Assembly (NCBI GenBank): GCA_017525225.1
Contig: JAFXTB010000110.1
Location: forward strand, 39,972 to 103,971
Reading direction: 5' to 3'
Length of the DNA: 64,000 nt
Source: Kiritimatiellia bacterium
GTDB lineage: Bacteria; Verrucomicrobiota; Kiritimatiellia; RFP12; UBA1067
Both the position numbers and the translations under genes were made by a program. The notes under the pieces are model-generated. The model was not told where the DNA came from. It made no database searches and saw only the letters and a list, made by a program, of their open reading frames with translations. Of this stretch, positions 1-8,392 are shown in pieces. Numbering within the stretch: position 1 is the first letter of the stretch; the number at the start of each line of letters is the position of its first letter.

Positions 1-1259
1 GCAAAGTTGCAGCCGTTCGTGAGCGGTTGCCAGAACTCGGCCATCGGGATGTCGCAGAAACGACCATACTCAAGATTGTCGAACGGGCCGTTGCCGTACG
101 GTTCGCAGGAAAAGATCAGCCCGTTCTCGTGGCAGCGCTTCTGAAGCTGGGCGGCGTAGTTCCTTACGAACTGCTCGGAGATGACAAGTCGAAAATCCTT
201 GAGGAAGCGTTCCGTCTCGGCGGCGTTTCCCACGGGGTAGCCCGCCAGCACGGGCAGATAGCCGGAGATGGAGTATCCCATTCTGTCGGCGAACGTCTTC
301 TCGAACCCGCGCGTCCAGTTCTGTCCGTGCACCTCGTAGCTGTCGAGAAGTACGTTGTTGAGCGCACAGCCCTTCCCGAGACGTTTCAGCACCTCGCCGA
401 CGTAAGCGTCAAAATGTACGTCCAGCGCATGCGCATCCAGCTTGTCGCACTCCAGTCCGAGACCGGCCTGGGATGCGCTGCGGTTTTTGCGTCCGTTGCA
501 CATATAGCCGATGCGAAGCACGGTCCAGGAATCATGGGACGATGGAGCGATCCATGCAAGGCGCCCATCCTTGACATCGCTCGTGAGGTCGATGATATCG
601 TTCTTCACCACGCACGAGTCCGATGGCAGTTCTTTCCCTGTCAGGCGCTGCGGCTTGACTGGCGCATTCTCCGCCCCGCGCGTGCGGAACACCTGCCAGT
701 CGAAGTCCGGCCACTTGGCCTGCACTCTCGGCGTGGGAAACGCAAGGACGGCAATGTCCTCGTAGAAGCCATTTGTCTGCTCTGGTAGCGGCAACGCACC
801 ATCGAACCGCTCTCCGCCCTTCACGCGCACAGTCGTGTTGGTGACGAATTTCATCGCCAGCTCGGGCGTGATCCACGGGCCTGCCGAACTTGTCCAGCCG
901 CTGCAGTTGGCTATGCAGAGCTCAAGTCCGAGTCGCTTCGCCTCGCGATCGGCGTGGGCGAGGCAGTCGTACCAGTCATCTGTCGCAAACTCCACCGGGC
1001 CTTTCGGCAGGGCCAGTCCCGCATCGAAAATCTGTACCCCGCCAATCCCGACGCGCGCCATCGCCTCCAGGTCGGCGGTGATACCCTCCTTGGTGACGTT
1101 GCCGTTCATCCAGTGCCACCACGTGTGCAGCCTCGCCTTCGGCGGCGGCGAACGAAATTCCTCAGGGGAAAGCCCCGCCGCCGAGACAGCAAGACTCGCC
1201 AATACTACGCACGCGGCGCAAAACCGCAGGAACTTGCTGCGCTTAAACTTGTTTTGCAT
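1..1259 (-). CDS. GH106-like alpha-L-rhamnosidase, 3' end beyond window
   Basis: The frame stays open from the ATG at 1259 to the window edge, giving about 419 residues of a longer protein. Residues 1-28 form a signal peptide with a basic start and a Cys/Ala/Val-rich core. Residues 45-59 read HTWWHWMNGNVTKEG, followed by a Gly-Gly-Val-Gln-Ile-Phe strand. This N-terminal signature is typical of the large secreted GH106 rhamnosidase-like family, which removes alpha-L-rhamnose from pectic and related glycans. The start is supported by a TATAAT box 7 nt upstream with no ribosome-binding site, so the mRNA is probably leaderless. The catalytic domain cannot be checked in full because the gene is cut off. 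Confidence 0.8.
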   Translation of the reverse strand, partial: MQNKFKRSKFLRFCAACVVLASLAVSAAGLSPEEFRSPPPKARLHTWWHWMNGNVTKEGITADLEAMARVGIGGVQIFDAGLALPKGPVEFATDDWYDCLAHADREAKRLGLELCIANCSGWTSSAGPWITPELAMKFVTNTTVRVKGGERFDGALPLPEQTNGFYEDIAVLAFPTPRVQAKWPDFDWQVFRTRGAENAPVKPQRLTGKELPSDSCVVKNDIIDLTSDVKDGRLAWIAPSSHDSWTVLRIGYMCNGRKNRSASQAGLGLECDKLDAHALDVHFDAYVGEVLKRLGKGCALNNVLLDSYEVHGQNWTRGFEKTFADRMGYSISGYLPVLAGYPVGNAAETERFLKDFRLVISEQFVRNYAAQLQKRCHENGLIFSCEPYGNGPFDNLEYGRFCDIPMAEFWQPLTNGCNF

Positions 1260-1266
1260 GGCGGAC

Positions 1267-1272
1267 ATTATA
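1267..1272 (-). promoter_or_regulatory. -10 box (TATAAT) of leaderless promoter for the GH106 gene
   Basis: On the minus strand the sequence reads TGTGGTATAAT, then 7 nt, then the ATG at 1259. A TTGCCT -35-like hexamer lies 16 nt upstream of the -10. The expected transcription start falls on or next to the start codon. Confidence 0.7.
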
Positions 1273-1320
1273 CCACAGAAATGGTGAGAGGCAACCGTAA
1301 CATTCCCGGAAGATCCCTCT

Positions 1321-3765
1321 TCACAGCCCCGTCCAGCGGCGATAGTCGGCAAACTTGATCTTCTTCTCGCCAACGTACTTGCACGTAGGGCCGCCGTAAA
1401 GGTAGTGGCTGCGGAAAGTCCTGCCTTCAACATCGTATGCGATCTTGATGACGCCCTGGCCGACAGGCCGTACTTCGCCGATCTTGGCGACTGCGTTCTC
1501 GCCGCATGAGAAGTCGCCGTCGAAGAACGTCTTGCCTGTCTCGGCGTCTTTCAACACGGCATGTCCCTTGACAGGCCGGAGAAGATCGTTCACGGCCAGC
1601 ACGTCGCCGTTTTCGTCCACCATCACAAGGACATCCTGCTGCGCGCGCTTTATGTACTCGTAGGCGAGCTTGCGGCGGCCATAGTAGTCCACCACCGCGT
1701 CCGATATGATCGGCCAACCGTCGCGCATGTTCCACCACGTCATGCCGGTCTTGCCCTCGAACTTGCGCGCGCGACAGTGTTCGACTATGAATTTCATGCC
1801 CTCCGCCTGCGCGCACTGGCTCTCCAGCGCGAAACCTTCAAGATCCGTCTCGATATCGCCGAACAGCATGTGCATCTGAAGGATCATGCGGTGGTTGCGG
1901 CAGGCGACGAACCTGCTGCGGGCGAGGGAGTTCTCGAACACGCACACGCCGCGCTTGACCCACTGGTCGTTGAAGTCGAACACCCCTTCCGGCGGCTCGC
2001 CGGGTTCAAGCTCGTTGGAAGAGTATCTGCCCGGGACGTACGGGTTGTAGCGCACCTTCCACATGACGTTCTTCTCCTTGGGGCTGACGAACGGCTCGTG
2101 GCAGTCGGGAGAGAACATCTCGCGGATGGAGGCGGCGGACGGACAGCCATGGCAGCCAATCTCGCTGTAGAACTTCTCGTGCGAGGCCGTTATGAGCTCC
2201 CCTTTCCACCAGCGGCGGTAGTAATGCCCCTCGACAGACCGCGACCGGCCCGCCATCACGTCCGAATCGACATACGGCGAACTTGGCAGATATGGATGGA
2301 CAGGATCGAACTCGCGCAGCACCTCAGGCAGAAGGCGCCGCGAGAAGACGTCGTCGTTGGGGTCGGCGCCGTATTTGCGCCACGGCCCGTGGGTGAACAC
2401 GGAATCGTTCTCGTTGTTGCCGCACCAAAGCGCAAGCGAAGCGTGGTTACGCAGGCGCTTCACCACGGCAATTGTCTCCTTGCGGACCATTTCCCGGAAG
2501 GCGATGTCGTTCTGGGGATATTGCGTGCAGGCGAAGCAGAAGTCCTGCCACACCATCACGCCGTTCTCGTCGCACCAGTCCCAGAACGGTTCCGGCTCGT
2601 ACAGTCCGCCGCCCCAGACGCGGACCATGTTGCAGTTGGCCTCGCGTACAAGTTCAAGGGTGGGGACGATGCGATCCTTGTCGCGGCAGTGCAGGGCGTC
2701 CGTAGGCGTCCAGCTCGTGCCACGAATGAAGCACGGCTTCCCATTGACGATGAATTTCATCTCGCCCGGCCTACCAGAGGCGATATCGTAGTCGGACAGC
2801 ACGAAATCCACCTTCTTGACGCCCAGGCGGAACGACTTGTCGGCGAGCAGCGCCCCTGTGGCGCAGTCCTTCCATTCAACCTTCACGTCATAGAGCGCAG
2901 GTCCGCCGAATCCGAGCGGCCACCAGAGCTCCGCGTTGCTGATTCCGAATCTGAGGCGCGGCGTCCAATGCAGGACCTTCGCGCGTCGGCTGGCGGCAAT
3001 CCTACCTTTGCGGGACACCGTCACCTCGATCTCGGAATTGTCGAGGCGGCGGAACGGCCCTTCCAGCCTAAGATCCAGCAGATACCGCGCAGAGCGTTTC
3101 TCGGGGTCGAAGTCCGTCAACGCACAATAGAAATCGCGTATACGCTCCGGCTTGCGCATGGCGATGCGGACATCGCGAAAGATGCCTGCCGAAATGAAAC
3201 GCGGCAGGATATCCCACCCGATCATGTGCGCGGGCTTGCGGAACGCTTCCAGTTCCGACGTGGATCCTGCGTTGCCGATCGGAGCGATTTCGCTGAACTG
3301 CGATTCCACCACCGGCGAACGGAAGAGCACCGCGATCTCGTTCTCTCCTTCGCGGACGACCTTCGTGACGTCGAACGCATGCGGGATGAACATGTCCGCC
3401 GCCTCGCCGATCTTCTGTCCATTGAGAAAGATGTCGCAAAGCGTGTCAAGCCCGTCGAACTCCATGAAAGCCTTTTCGTCCTTGGGCACCTTGCCCAGCG
3501 TGAACTTGCGCGAATACAGCCACTGGTGCCCCTCGTACTTTCTGGCGGCATACTGGTTGTTAGCGTAGAAAAGATCCGGTAGCATTCCTGCGGCGCAGAG
3601 GTCCAGTTCATAGCATCCCGGCACTTTCGCGGGGATTGAGACCGTTTCAGACGGGACGTCGTCGAGGATCCGCACGCTTCCGCGATCGGGCGTAGGCCAT
3701 CCCTTCAGCTGCCAATCTCCGTTCAGCGACAAGACCGCCGCCATCATCAAGACCATTGAATTCAT
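1321..3765 (-). CDS. GH2 beta-mannosidase-like glycoside hydrolase
   Basis: The protein has 814 residues with a short hydrophobic N-terminus, so it is probably exported. It follows the GH2 plan: a jelly-roll domain, an immunoglobulin-like domain and a TIM barrel. The acid/base site is the Asn-Glu pair in WCGNNEND (Glu452) and the likely nucleophile is Glu535 in YSEIG. The WCGNNE context is typical of beta-mannosidases rather than beta-galactosidases, so release of terminal beta-mannose from manno-oligosaccharides or N-glycan cores is expected. Its ATG overlaps the stop of the gene at 3762-6497 by 4 bp, which indicates translational coupling. Exact substrate is inferred. Confidence 0.82.
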   Translation of the reverse strand: MNSMVLMMAAVLSLNGDWQLKGWPTPDRGSVRILDDVPSETVSIPAKVPGCYELDLCAAGMLPDLFYANNQYAARKYEGHQWLYSRKFTLGKVPKDEKAFMEFDGLDTLCDIFLNGQKIGEAADMFIPHAFDVTKVVREGENEIAVLFRSPVVESQFSEIAPIGNAGSTSELEAFRKPAHMIGWDILPRFISAGIFRDVRIAMRKPERIRDFYCALTDFDPEKRSARYLLDLRLEGPFRRLDNSEIEVTVSRKGRIAASRRAKVLHWTPRLRFGISNAELWWPLGFGGPALYDVKVEWKDCATGALLADKSFRLGVKKVDFVLSDYDIASGRPGEMKFIVNGKPCFIRGTSWTPTDALHCRDKDRIVPTLELVREANCNMVRVWGGGLYEPEPFWDWCDENGVMVWQDFCFACTQYPQNDIAFREMVRKETIAVVKRLRNHASLALWCGNNENDSVFTHGPWRKYGADPNDDVFSRRLLPEVLREFDPVHPYLPSSPYVDSDVMAGRSRSVEGHYYRRWWKGELITASHEKFYSEIGCHGCPSAASIREMFSPDCHEPFVSPKEKNVMWKVRYNPYVPGRYSSNELEPGEPPEGVFDFNDQWVKRGVCVFENSLARSRFVACRNHRMILQMHMLFGDIETDLEGFALESQCAQAEGMKFIVEHCRARKFEGKTGMTWWNMRDGWPIISDAVVDYYGRRKLAYEYIKRAQQDVLVMVDENGDVLAVNDLLRPVKGHAVLKDAETGKTFFDGDFSCGENAVAKIGEVRPVGQGVIKIAYDVEGRTFRSHYLYGGPTCKYVGEKKIKFADYRRWTGL

Positions 3766-6497
3766 CTACGGACAACCTCACTGGAGACTTGCAACGAAAC
3801 TTTCAAGGGGCCCAGATCCTTGCGCGATGCGGCAAGCCTGCCGTCGACAAGTACCCGAAGACCACCGTACGCCTTGTTCCATAGAATGTCGATGCGGCGG
3901 CCGCGGTAGCGCAGGCGCTCCAATTCGAAATGCGTCCAGGACGCCGGACAGAGAGGATTGACCATGAAATCATCCTTCCCGCCCGGCACGAAGCCTGCCA
4001 TGCCGGTTATCACGAGATCGCAGAAGGTCGAATGGTTGTAGTCCCTGCCGCGCTCCTTCGGGAACCTCGCGCGCATCTTCGGCGTGGCGAGTATGATCGA
4101 GCGCGCCAACCATTCGCCGGTATCGGGGTCGAGGTTCTCGTCGATCCAGGGTACGGACTCTATCCATGGCAGCGACCGGGACTGGAACGTCCGCATCGCA
4201 TGCTGCTTCGCGTACTGGACGAGCAGACCGGCGAACACGTCGCGTCCAACGCCATGCTTCCCCCCGCCATGCAGATGGCGCTCGAGCGCGGTCAGGGCGA
4301 TTGACGTGGCATACGGCCAGCTAGGCCCGTTCCACTGGCATTCGTGACCATCGCGCCGCAGCGCGAAGCCGGGCGAAGACGTCTCGGGGAAAGGCATGCC
4401 GAACCTCGCCTTGAAGCCATCCTTCGCGGAAAGCCGCTTCCAGGCGGATTCGAGTCCGTTGAGCGGCATGCCGAAGTACCACGGCGCGTAGCCGTGCAGC
4501 TCGCGGATTGGAGAAAGCGCGCCGTCGGGCCGCAGCGTCGTGAAGAAGCCGCGCTCAACGTTCCAGAGGCGCGTCTTCACTGCGGATTCGATCTTCGCGG
4601 CCTCGGCGCTCCATCTGGCGGATCTTGCCGTGTCACCCGCGAGACTCCACAGCCTAGCGAGCGACTTCGCCTCGCCGTACATCGCCGAATTCACGAGCGG
4701 ACGCCGCCCGTTCCCGGAAAGCGACATCTCGGTGCCTTCGCGATCGTCGGTGATGGAGTAGAGCCCGTCGTCGCCGCGTCCGAAACGGAAACCCTTGTGC
4801 GTCCAGCCCTTCGCCCACGCCTCGAAATTCCTTTCCAGAAGTGGCAGGAGCCTGAGCGCCGCCGCCTCGTCGCCAGTGACGTCCAACCAGCCGCAGAGCG
4901 ATGTCGCTGGCCACCAGCAGTAGGCGACAGGCCCGCTGACGCCGCCTTTCTCCAGCATCCACGAAAGATAGCCGTACGCCACCTCCCCGCCGCCGAGCCA
5001 GCGCCCTTCGCGCAGATGGTGGCCGCTCGCGCAGTTGATCGTGCCCTCGGGTCCCGCCCAGGGCACAGGCGGCAGGAATTCCGATACGATCCAGCTGCCG
5101 TCCTTCGCCTTCTTGACGTGCTTGCGGTAGGTCCACCAGCGGAAGCAGTACGCGCGCTCGACGTCGTGGTCCGGACAGCTGAACGACGGCGCGTTGGCGC
5201 GAAGGAACTCCTCAGCCGCGGAATTCGGCACCGCGTTGACGTAGAGCTCCTCGTCGAGGCTGTTGAAACCTGGCACATACTGCGCCCATACGTCGCGTGC
5301 GCCGGCCATCCTGCATCGCGCCTCGCCCAGCATGGCGTCAGAGTCCCTCGTCCCCTCGAGCGCCATCGATTCATGTACGAAGATGCCGTCCAGCCCGAGG
5401 TCGCGCACGGTATCGGCGCATTGGCGCAGCTGGTCGTGGCACTGGCGCGCGGTGATCCACCCCGAAAAAACGAGAAGAGGCACGCGTCCCTTCGCATAGC
5501 TGACGTATTCGGGGATGAAGACGTCGGCGGGGAAGCTCCCGGGCGCGACGGACTTGACCCCCTTGGCGCGCCAGAGGCCGTTCATCTTCCAAAGGCACTC
5601 GTAGTCCCCGAGGACCAGCGAATCGGCCAGTCCCTCGTCTATCCAGCGCTTCCACTCCAGCTCGATCCTGTACTTCACATGCTCGCTGAAATGCGGCGAA
5701 CTGAAGTCGAGCGAGCCGCCGAGCGCGGTACCCACCATGAGCTTTATGCCGTGCGGACGGCACTCCGCCTTGAGCCTTGCGAGGAATTCGGTGAATTTCG
5801 CGCCTGGCAGCGTGCCGAAGGCCATGTCTGGCTCGGGGAAGGCGAGGTGGCGCGCATGGCACGAGGTGCAGAGGTATAGTCCGTCGGGCGCATACCTGTA
5901 AAGTTCGGCGATCGCATCCAGCTTCTGGCGCACGGCCTTTTCGTTGGAGTAGTCCCTGAGGCCGGGATATTTCGCGCCGTCTTTCGCCGTCACGAGGACA
6001 TCCGTATTGGCGAGCAGGAACTTCCCGAACATCTCGTCGAAGAGATCCACGAAGAAGTAGATTTCAAGCCCCTCCTCGCGGCACGCCTTCACTGCCTCCG
6101 CGAGAGGGTCCATGTTCTCGAGCATCTTGCGGAAGGTTGGGATCTTGTGCGCAGTTATCTTCCTGTCCTTGCAGCGTTCCCACAGGCAGTCGGGAAGCTT
6201 CGGCGGGTAGTCGTCGATGGTGGAGAGTTCGCGCGTGGGATATCCCGCGATACCGAGGTGCTGCACGCGCCATACGAGCCCGCGCACCCCGGCCTTCCTG
6301 TACTTCACGACGAGCGCACGAAGGTTCTCCTTCGTCATGCCCGTCTTGTAGATGGTCGTCTCGTCCATCGGATCCACGGTGACATACAGCGCCTTAGCGC
6401 CGTTCCCCGGCGCAGGCGCGCCGGCGCAGGGCAGAACCGCCGCCGCAAGGACACAGATCGCCGCAGATGCGAGCAATTTGCATTTGAACATTTTCAT
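3762..6497 (-). CDS. Secreted two-domain protein: TIM barrel plus GH63/MGH1-like (alpha/alpha)6 domain
   Basis: The protein has 911 residues from the ATG at 6497, which gives a clean signal peptide (MKMFKCKLLASAAIC, then an Ala/Val/Leu core). An in-frame ATG at 6512 would add five residues; neither start has a clear ribosome-binding site. Residues about 30-400 look like a (beta/alpha)8 barrel of the GHL10/alpha-galactosidase-like kind, with YFFVDLFDE and GLYLCTS strands. The C-terminal half resembles the (alpha/alpha)6 domain of GH63/MGH1-like hydrolases, including WNGPSWPYAT near residue 720. Substrate is unknown. The 4-bp overlap with the beta-mannosidase gene suggests the two act on the same glycan. 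Confidence 0.62.
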   Translation of the reverse strand: MKMFKCKLLASAAICVLAAAVLPCAGAPAPGNGAKALYVTVDPMDETTIYKTGMTKENLRALVVKYRKAGVRGLVWRVQHLGIAGYPTRELSTIDDYPPKLPDCLWERCKDRKITAHKIPTFRKMLENMDPLAEAVKACREEGLEIYFFVDLFDEMFGKFLLANTDVLVTAKDGAKYPGLRDYSNEKAVRQKLDAIAELYRYAPDGLYLCTSCHARHLAFPEPDMAFGTLPGAKFTEFLARLKAECRPHGIKLMVGTALGGSLDFSSPHFSEHVKYRIELEWKRWIDEGLADSLVLGDYECLWKMNGLWRAKGVKSVAPGSFPADVFIPEYVSYAKGRVPLLVFSGWITARQCHDQLRQCADTVRDLGLDGIFVHESMALEGTRDSDAMLGEARCRMAGARDVWAQYVPGFNSLDEELYVNAVPNSAAEEFLRANAPSFSCPDHDVERAYCFRWWTYRKHVKKAKDGSWIVSEFLPPVPWAGPEGTINCASGHHLREGRWLGGGEVAYGYLSWMLEKGGVSGPVAYCWWPATSLCGWLDVTGDEAAALRLLPLLERNFEAWAKGWTHKGFRFGRGDDGLYSITDDREGTEMSLSGNGRRPLVNSAMYGEAKSLARLWSLAGDTARSARWSAEAAKIESAVKTRLWNVERGFFTTLRPDGALSPIRELHGYAPWYFGMPLNGLESAWKRLSAKDGFKARFGMPFPETSSPGFALRRDGHECQWNGPSWPYATSIALTALERHLHGGGKHGVGRDVFAGLLVQYAKQHAMRTFQSRSLPWIESVPWIDENLDPDTGEWLARSIILATPKMRARFPKERGRDYNHSTFCDLVITGMAGFVPGGKDDFMVNPLCPASWTHFELERLRYRGRRIDILWNKAYGGLRVLVDGRLAASRKDLGPLKVSLQVSSEVVRR

Positions 6498-6556
6498 TGA
6501 GGCAATAGGCATGTTGTAAAACCGGATCTCTTGCGAAAAAACGCGATAGGGCGATC

Positions 6557-8338
6557 TCAGAGACCTTCGCCGGAGAAAAGGAGCGTGCCGACGTCCCATC
6601 CTGGCATCGCGGGAAGCGTTACAAGGATCTCGTCCCCCTTCCCCGGAACAGATTGGATTTCCGTCGGGCGGTCCGTAGGATGCAGCCACACGAGCTTTCC
6701 TGCTGCCGGACGCCTGATCCGCACGCGCACTCCGGCCTCCCTTCCAACGGAGCCGTTTATGAAAGTGACGGCGAGCGTCCTTCCATCCGACGCGATCCTC
6801 GGAAATGCCGCAACGCGGCATGTCTTGTCTATTCTGACGCACATGCGGTCCGGAGCTGCGGCGTCGAGGGCATTGAGAAGCTCCTTCCTGTGCTGCGTAC
6901 ATGGCTCAAGCCCCAGGTTGCGGTCCTTGACAGCACGGCGGTACTTCTCGTTCGCGCGGTCTGCGGCGGTCATCTCCGCCTCGGTGCCGCGCCCAATGAT
7001 GTATGCGTCCGGCGCGGCCTCGGCGACGGTAAGCGGCACGCCGATCCAGACGAGTTCGCAGACGAGCTTGTGGCCGAGGTTGTGCTCCTTCATGGCCTCC
7101 GCGTTCTCCCCGCGGTATATCGCAACGCCGCCCAGCTTCGTCCGGCGGCTTATTTCGGCAAGCTTCTCCATGTACGGTCGCCATTCGCTGACGTATTGCG
7201 CGAACTCGTCGTAGTACTCCAGCGGCTCGGGCGTGTTGTGATCGTAGAAGTAGAGCGTCAGGGCGTCGCAGCCGGAGGCCAGCGCGCCGACGCACTCCTT
7301 GAGGATCGCCTCCGCCGACTTTCTCAGCACGAGTCTCGGATATGTCTCCATCTCGTACGCGAAGCTCTCCACCGGGATGCCGCTACGCCTGAGCCGTTCA
7401 CATTCGAACGCGACGGCATACCACTTGCCGCACCAGTAGCGCGGGGTCCAGTCGGTATAGCAGCCGGAGCCCGGCCGGATGCCCACCGTCCAGCCGTTCG
7501 TGCCCGAGAAGGATTTCAATATCTCGCCGTATCCGCTTCCGGCGCAAAGTTCGAGCGAAAGGCAGGTCTGGATGCCGAGCCGGCAATCCGGACGCGAGGC
7601 ATCCGCCCCCCTGCGCACCGCGGCGGAGTAGATGGCGAGCGAACGCTCGCAGAACCTGAACCAGTCCCGACGGATCGTATCGGGTCCATCGCCCTCCTTC
7701 AACCGGGAGACGAGTTCCTTGCGACCCACAGAATGTCCGAACTCGGCGTTGAACGCCTTTAGGCAGCGTTCGCAGAAGCAACCGTCCGGACGCCACTCGG
7801 CCATCCGCATGTCGTCGTCAAGCCAGAACGATTCGACACCTGCGGCGTCGATGACCGCCTTCGTGTAGTACTCCTGCCATTCCCACGCGGCCGGCGAGCG
7901 CGGGCAGAGGAAAGGGATGCGCTCGCCATCGAGCCCGATCTCCCAGGCGTCGTCCGGGAACGGCCAGCCTTCCTTCGCGGGATCGGTGAACTTGCCGCCA
8001 CGATGCCCTATCGCCACACCCTGCTGGTATCCGACCTTTATGCCGTGCGCGCGGAGGATGTCGGCAAGCCTTGCAAGCTTCGGCAGCTCGCGCTCGTTGT
8101 ACGCCCTCGATTTCCAGGATGGGAAGTTCAGCCAGATTTCATCGCACGAGCCGGGATGGCGTCCGTTTATCGCAACGAGCTTCTCGAGGACTTCCGGATG
8201 GTTCAGGAGTCCGCCGGTCTGCCGGATGGTGATGAACGGCCACGACCTCTCCGCGCCACCGGCAAGCAGGCACACGGAAATGGCGCCCGCAAGCGCAAAG
8301 GCATTCGCCGCCGTCGTTGTCTTGCATCTGAAGTTCAT
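6557..8338 (-). CDS. Secreted TIM-barrel glycoside hydrolase-like protein
   Basis: The protein has 593 residues with a signal peptide (about residues 1-28). Barrel-like motifs include DEIWLNFPSW near residue 65, GVESFWLDDDMRMAE near 165 and a CFCERCLKAF segment near 185. A Cys-x2-Cys after an acidic WLDDD strand is seen in GH42-like and related barrel hydrolases that are usually unassigned. A beta-sandwich C-terminus (VTFINGSVG) follows. It is in a run of same-strand hydrolase genes, 54-59 nt from each neighbour, so it likely belongs to the same operon. I cannot assign a CAZy family or substrate. Confidence 0.5.
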   Translation of the reverse strand: MNFRCKTTTAANAFALAGAISVCLLAGGAERSWPFITIRQTGGLLNHPEVLEKLVAINGRHPGSCDEIWLNFPSWKSRAYNERELPKLARLADILRAHGIKVGYQQGVAIGHRGGKFTDPAKEGWPFPDDAWEIGLDGERIPFLCPRSPAAWEWQEYYTKAVIDAAGVESFWLDDDMRMAEWRPDGCFCERCLKAFNAEFGHSVGRKELVSRLKEGDGPDTIRRDWFRFCERSLAIYSAAVRRGADASRPDCRLGIQTCLSLELCAGSGYGEILKSFSGTNGWTVGIRPGSGCYTDWTPRYWCGKWYAVAFECERLRRSGIPVESFAYEMETYPRLVLRKSAEAILKECVGALASGCDALTLYFYDHNTPEPLEYYDEFAQYVSEWRPYMEKLAEISRRTKLGGVAIYRGENAEAMKEHNLGHKLVCELVWIGVPLTVAEAAPDAYIIGRGTEAEMTAADRANEKYRRAVKDRNLGLEPCTQHRKELLNALDAAAPDRMCVRIDKTCRVAAFPRIASDGRTLAVTFINGSVGREAGVRVRIRRPAAGKLVWLHPTDRPTEIQSVPGKGDEILVTLPAMPGWDVGTLLFSGEGL

Positions 8339-8392
8339 CGCATACGCCTTTTGATGCGGATGCCGACGGCGTACCGCCGCCTGCCGCCCGCG

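Noticed and set aside
1561..3582. A 673-codon open frame on the plus strand inside the beta-mannosidase gene, and similar long frames opposite most other genes
   Set aside because: GC-rich codons make antisense frames open by chance. These lack starts with signals and show no domain pattern, while the minus-strand genes carry clear motifs.
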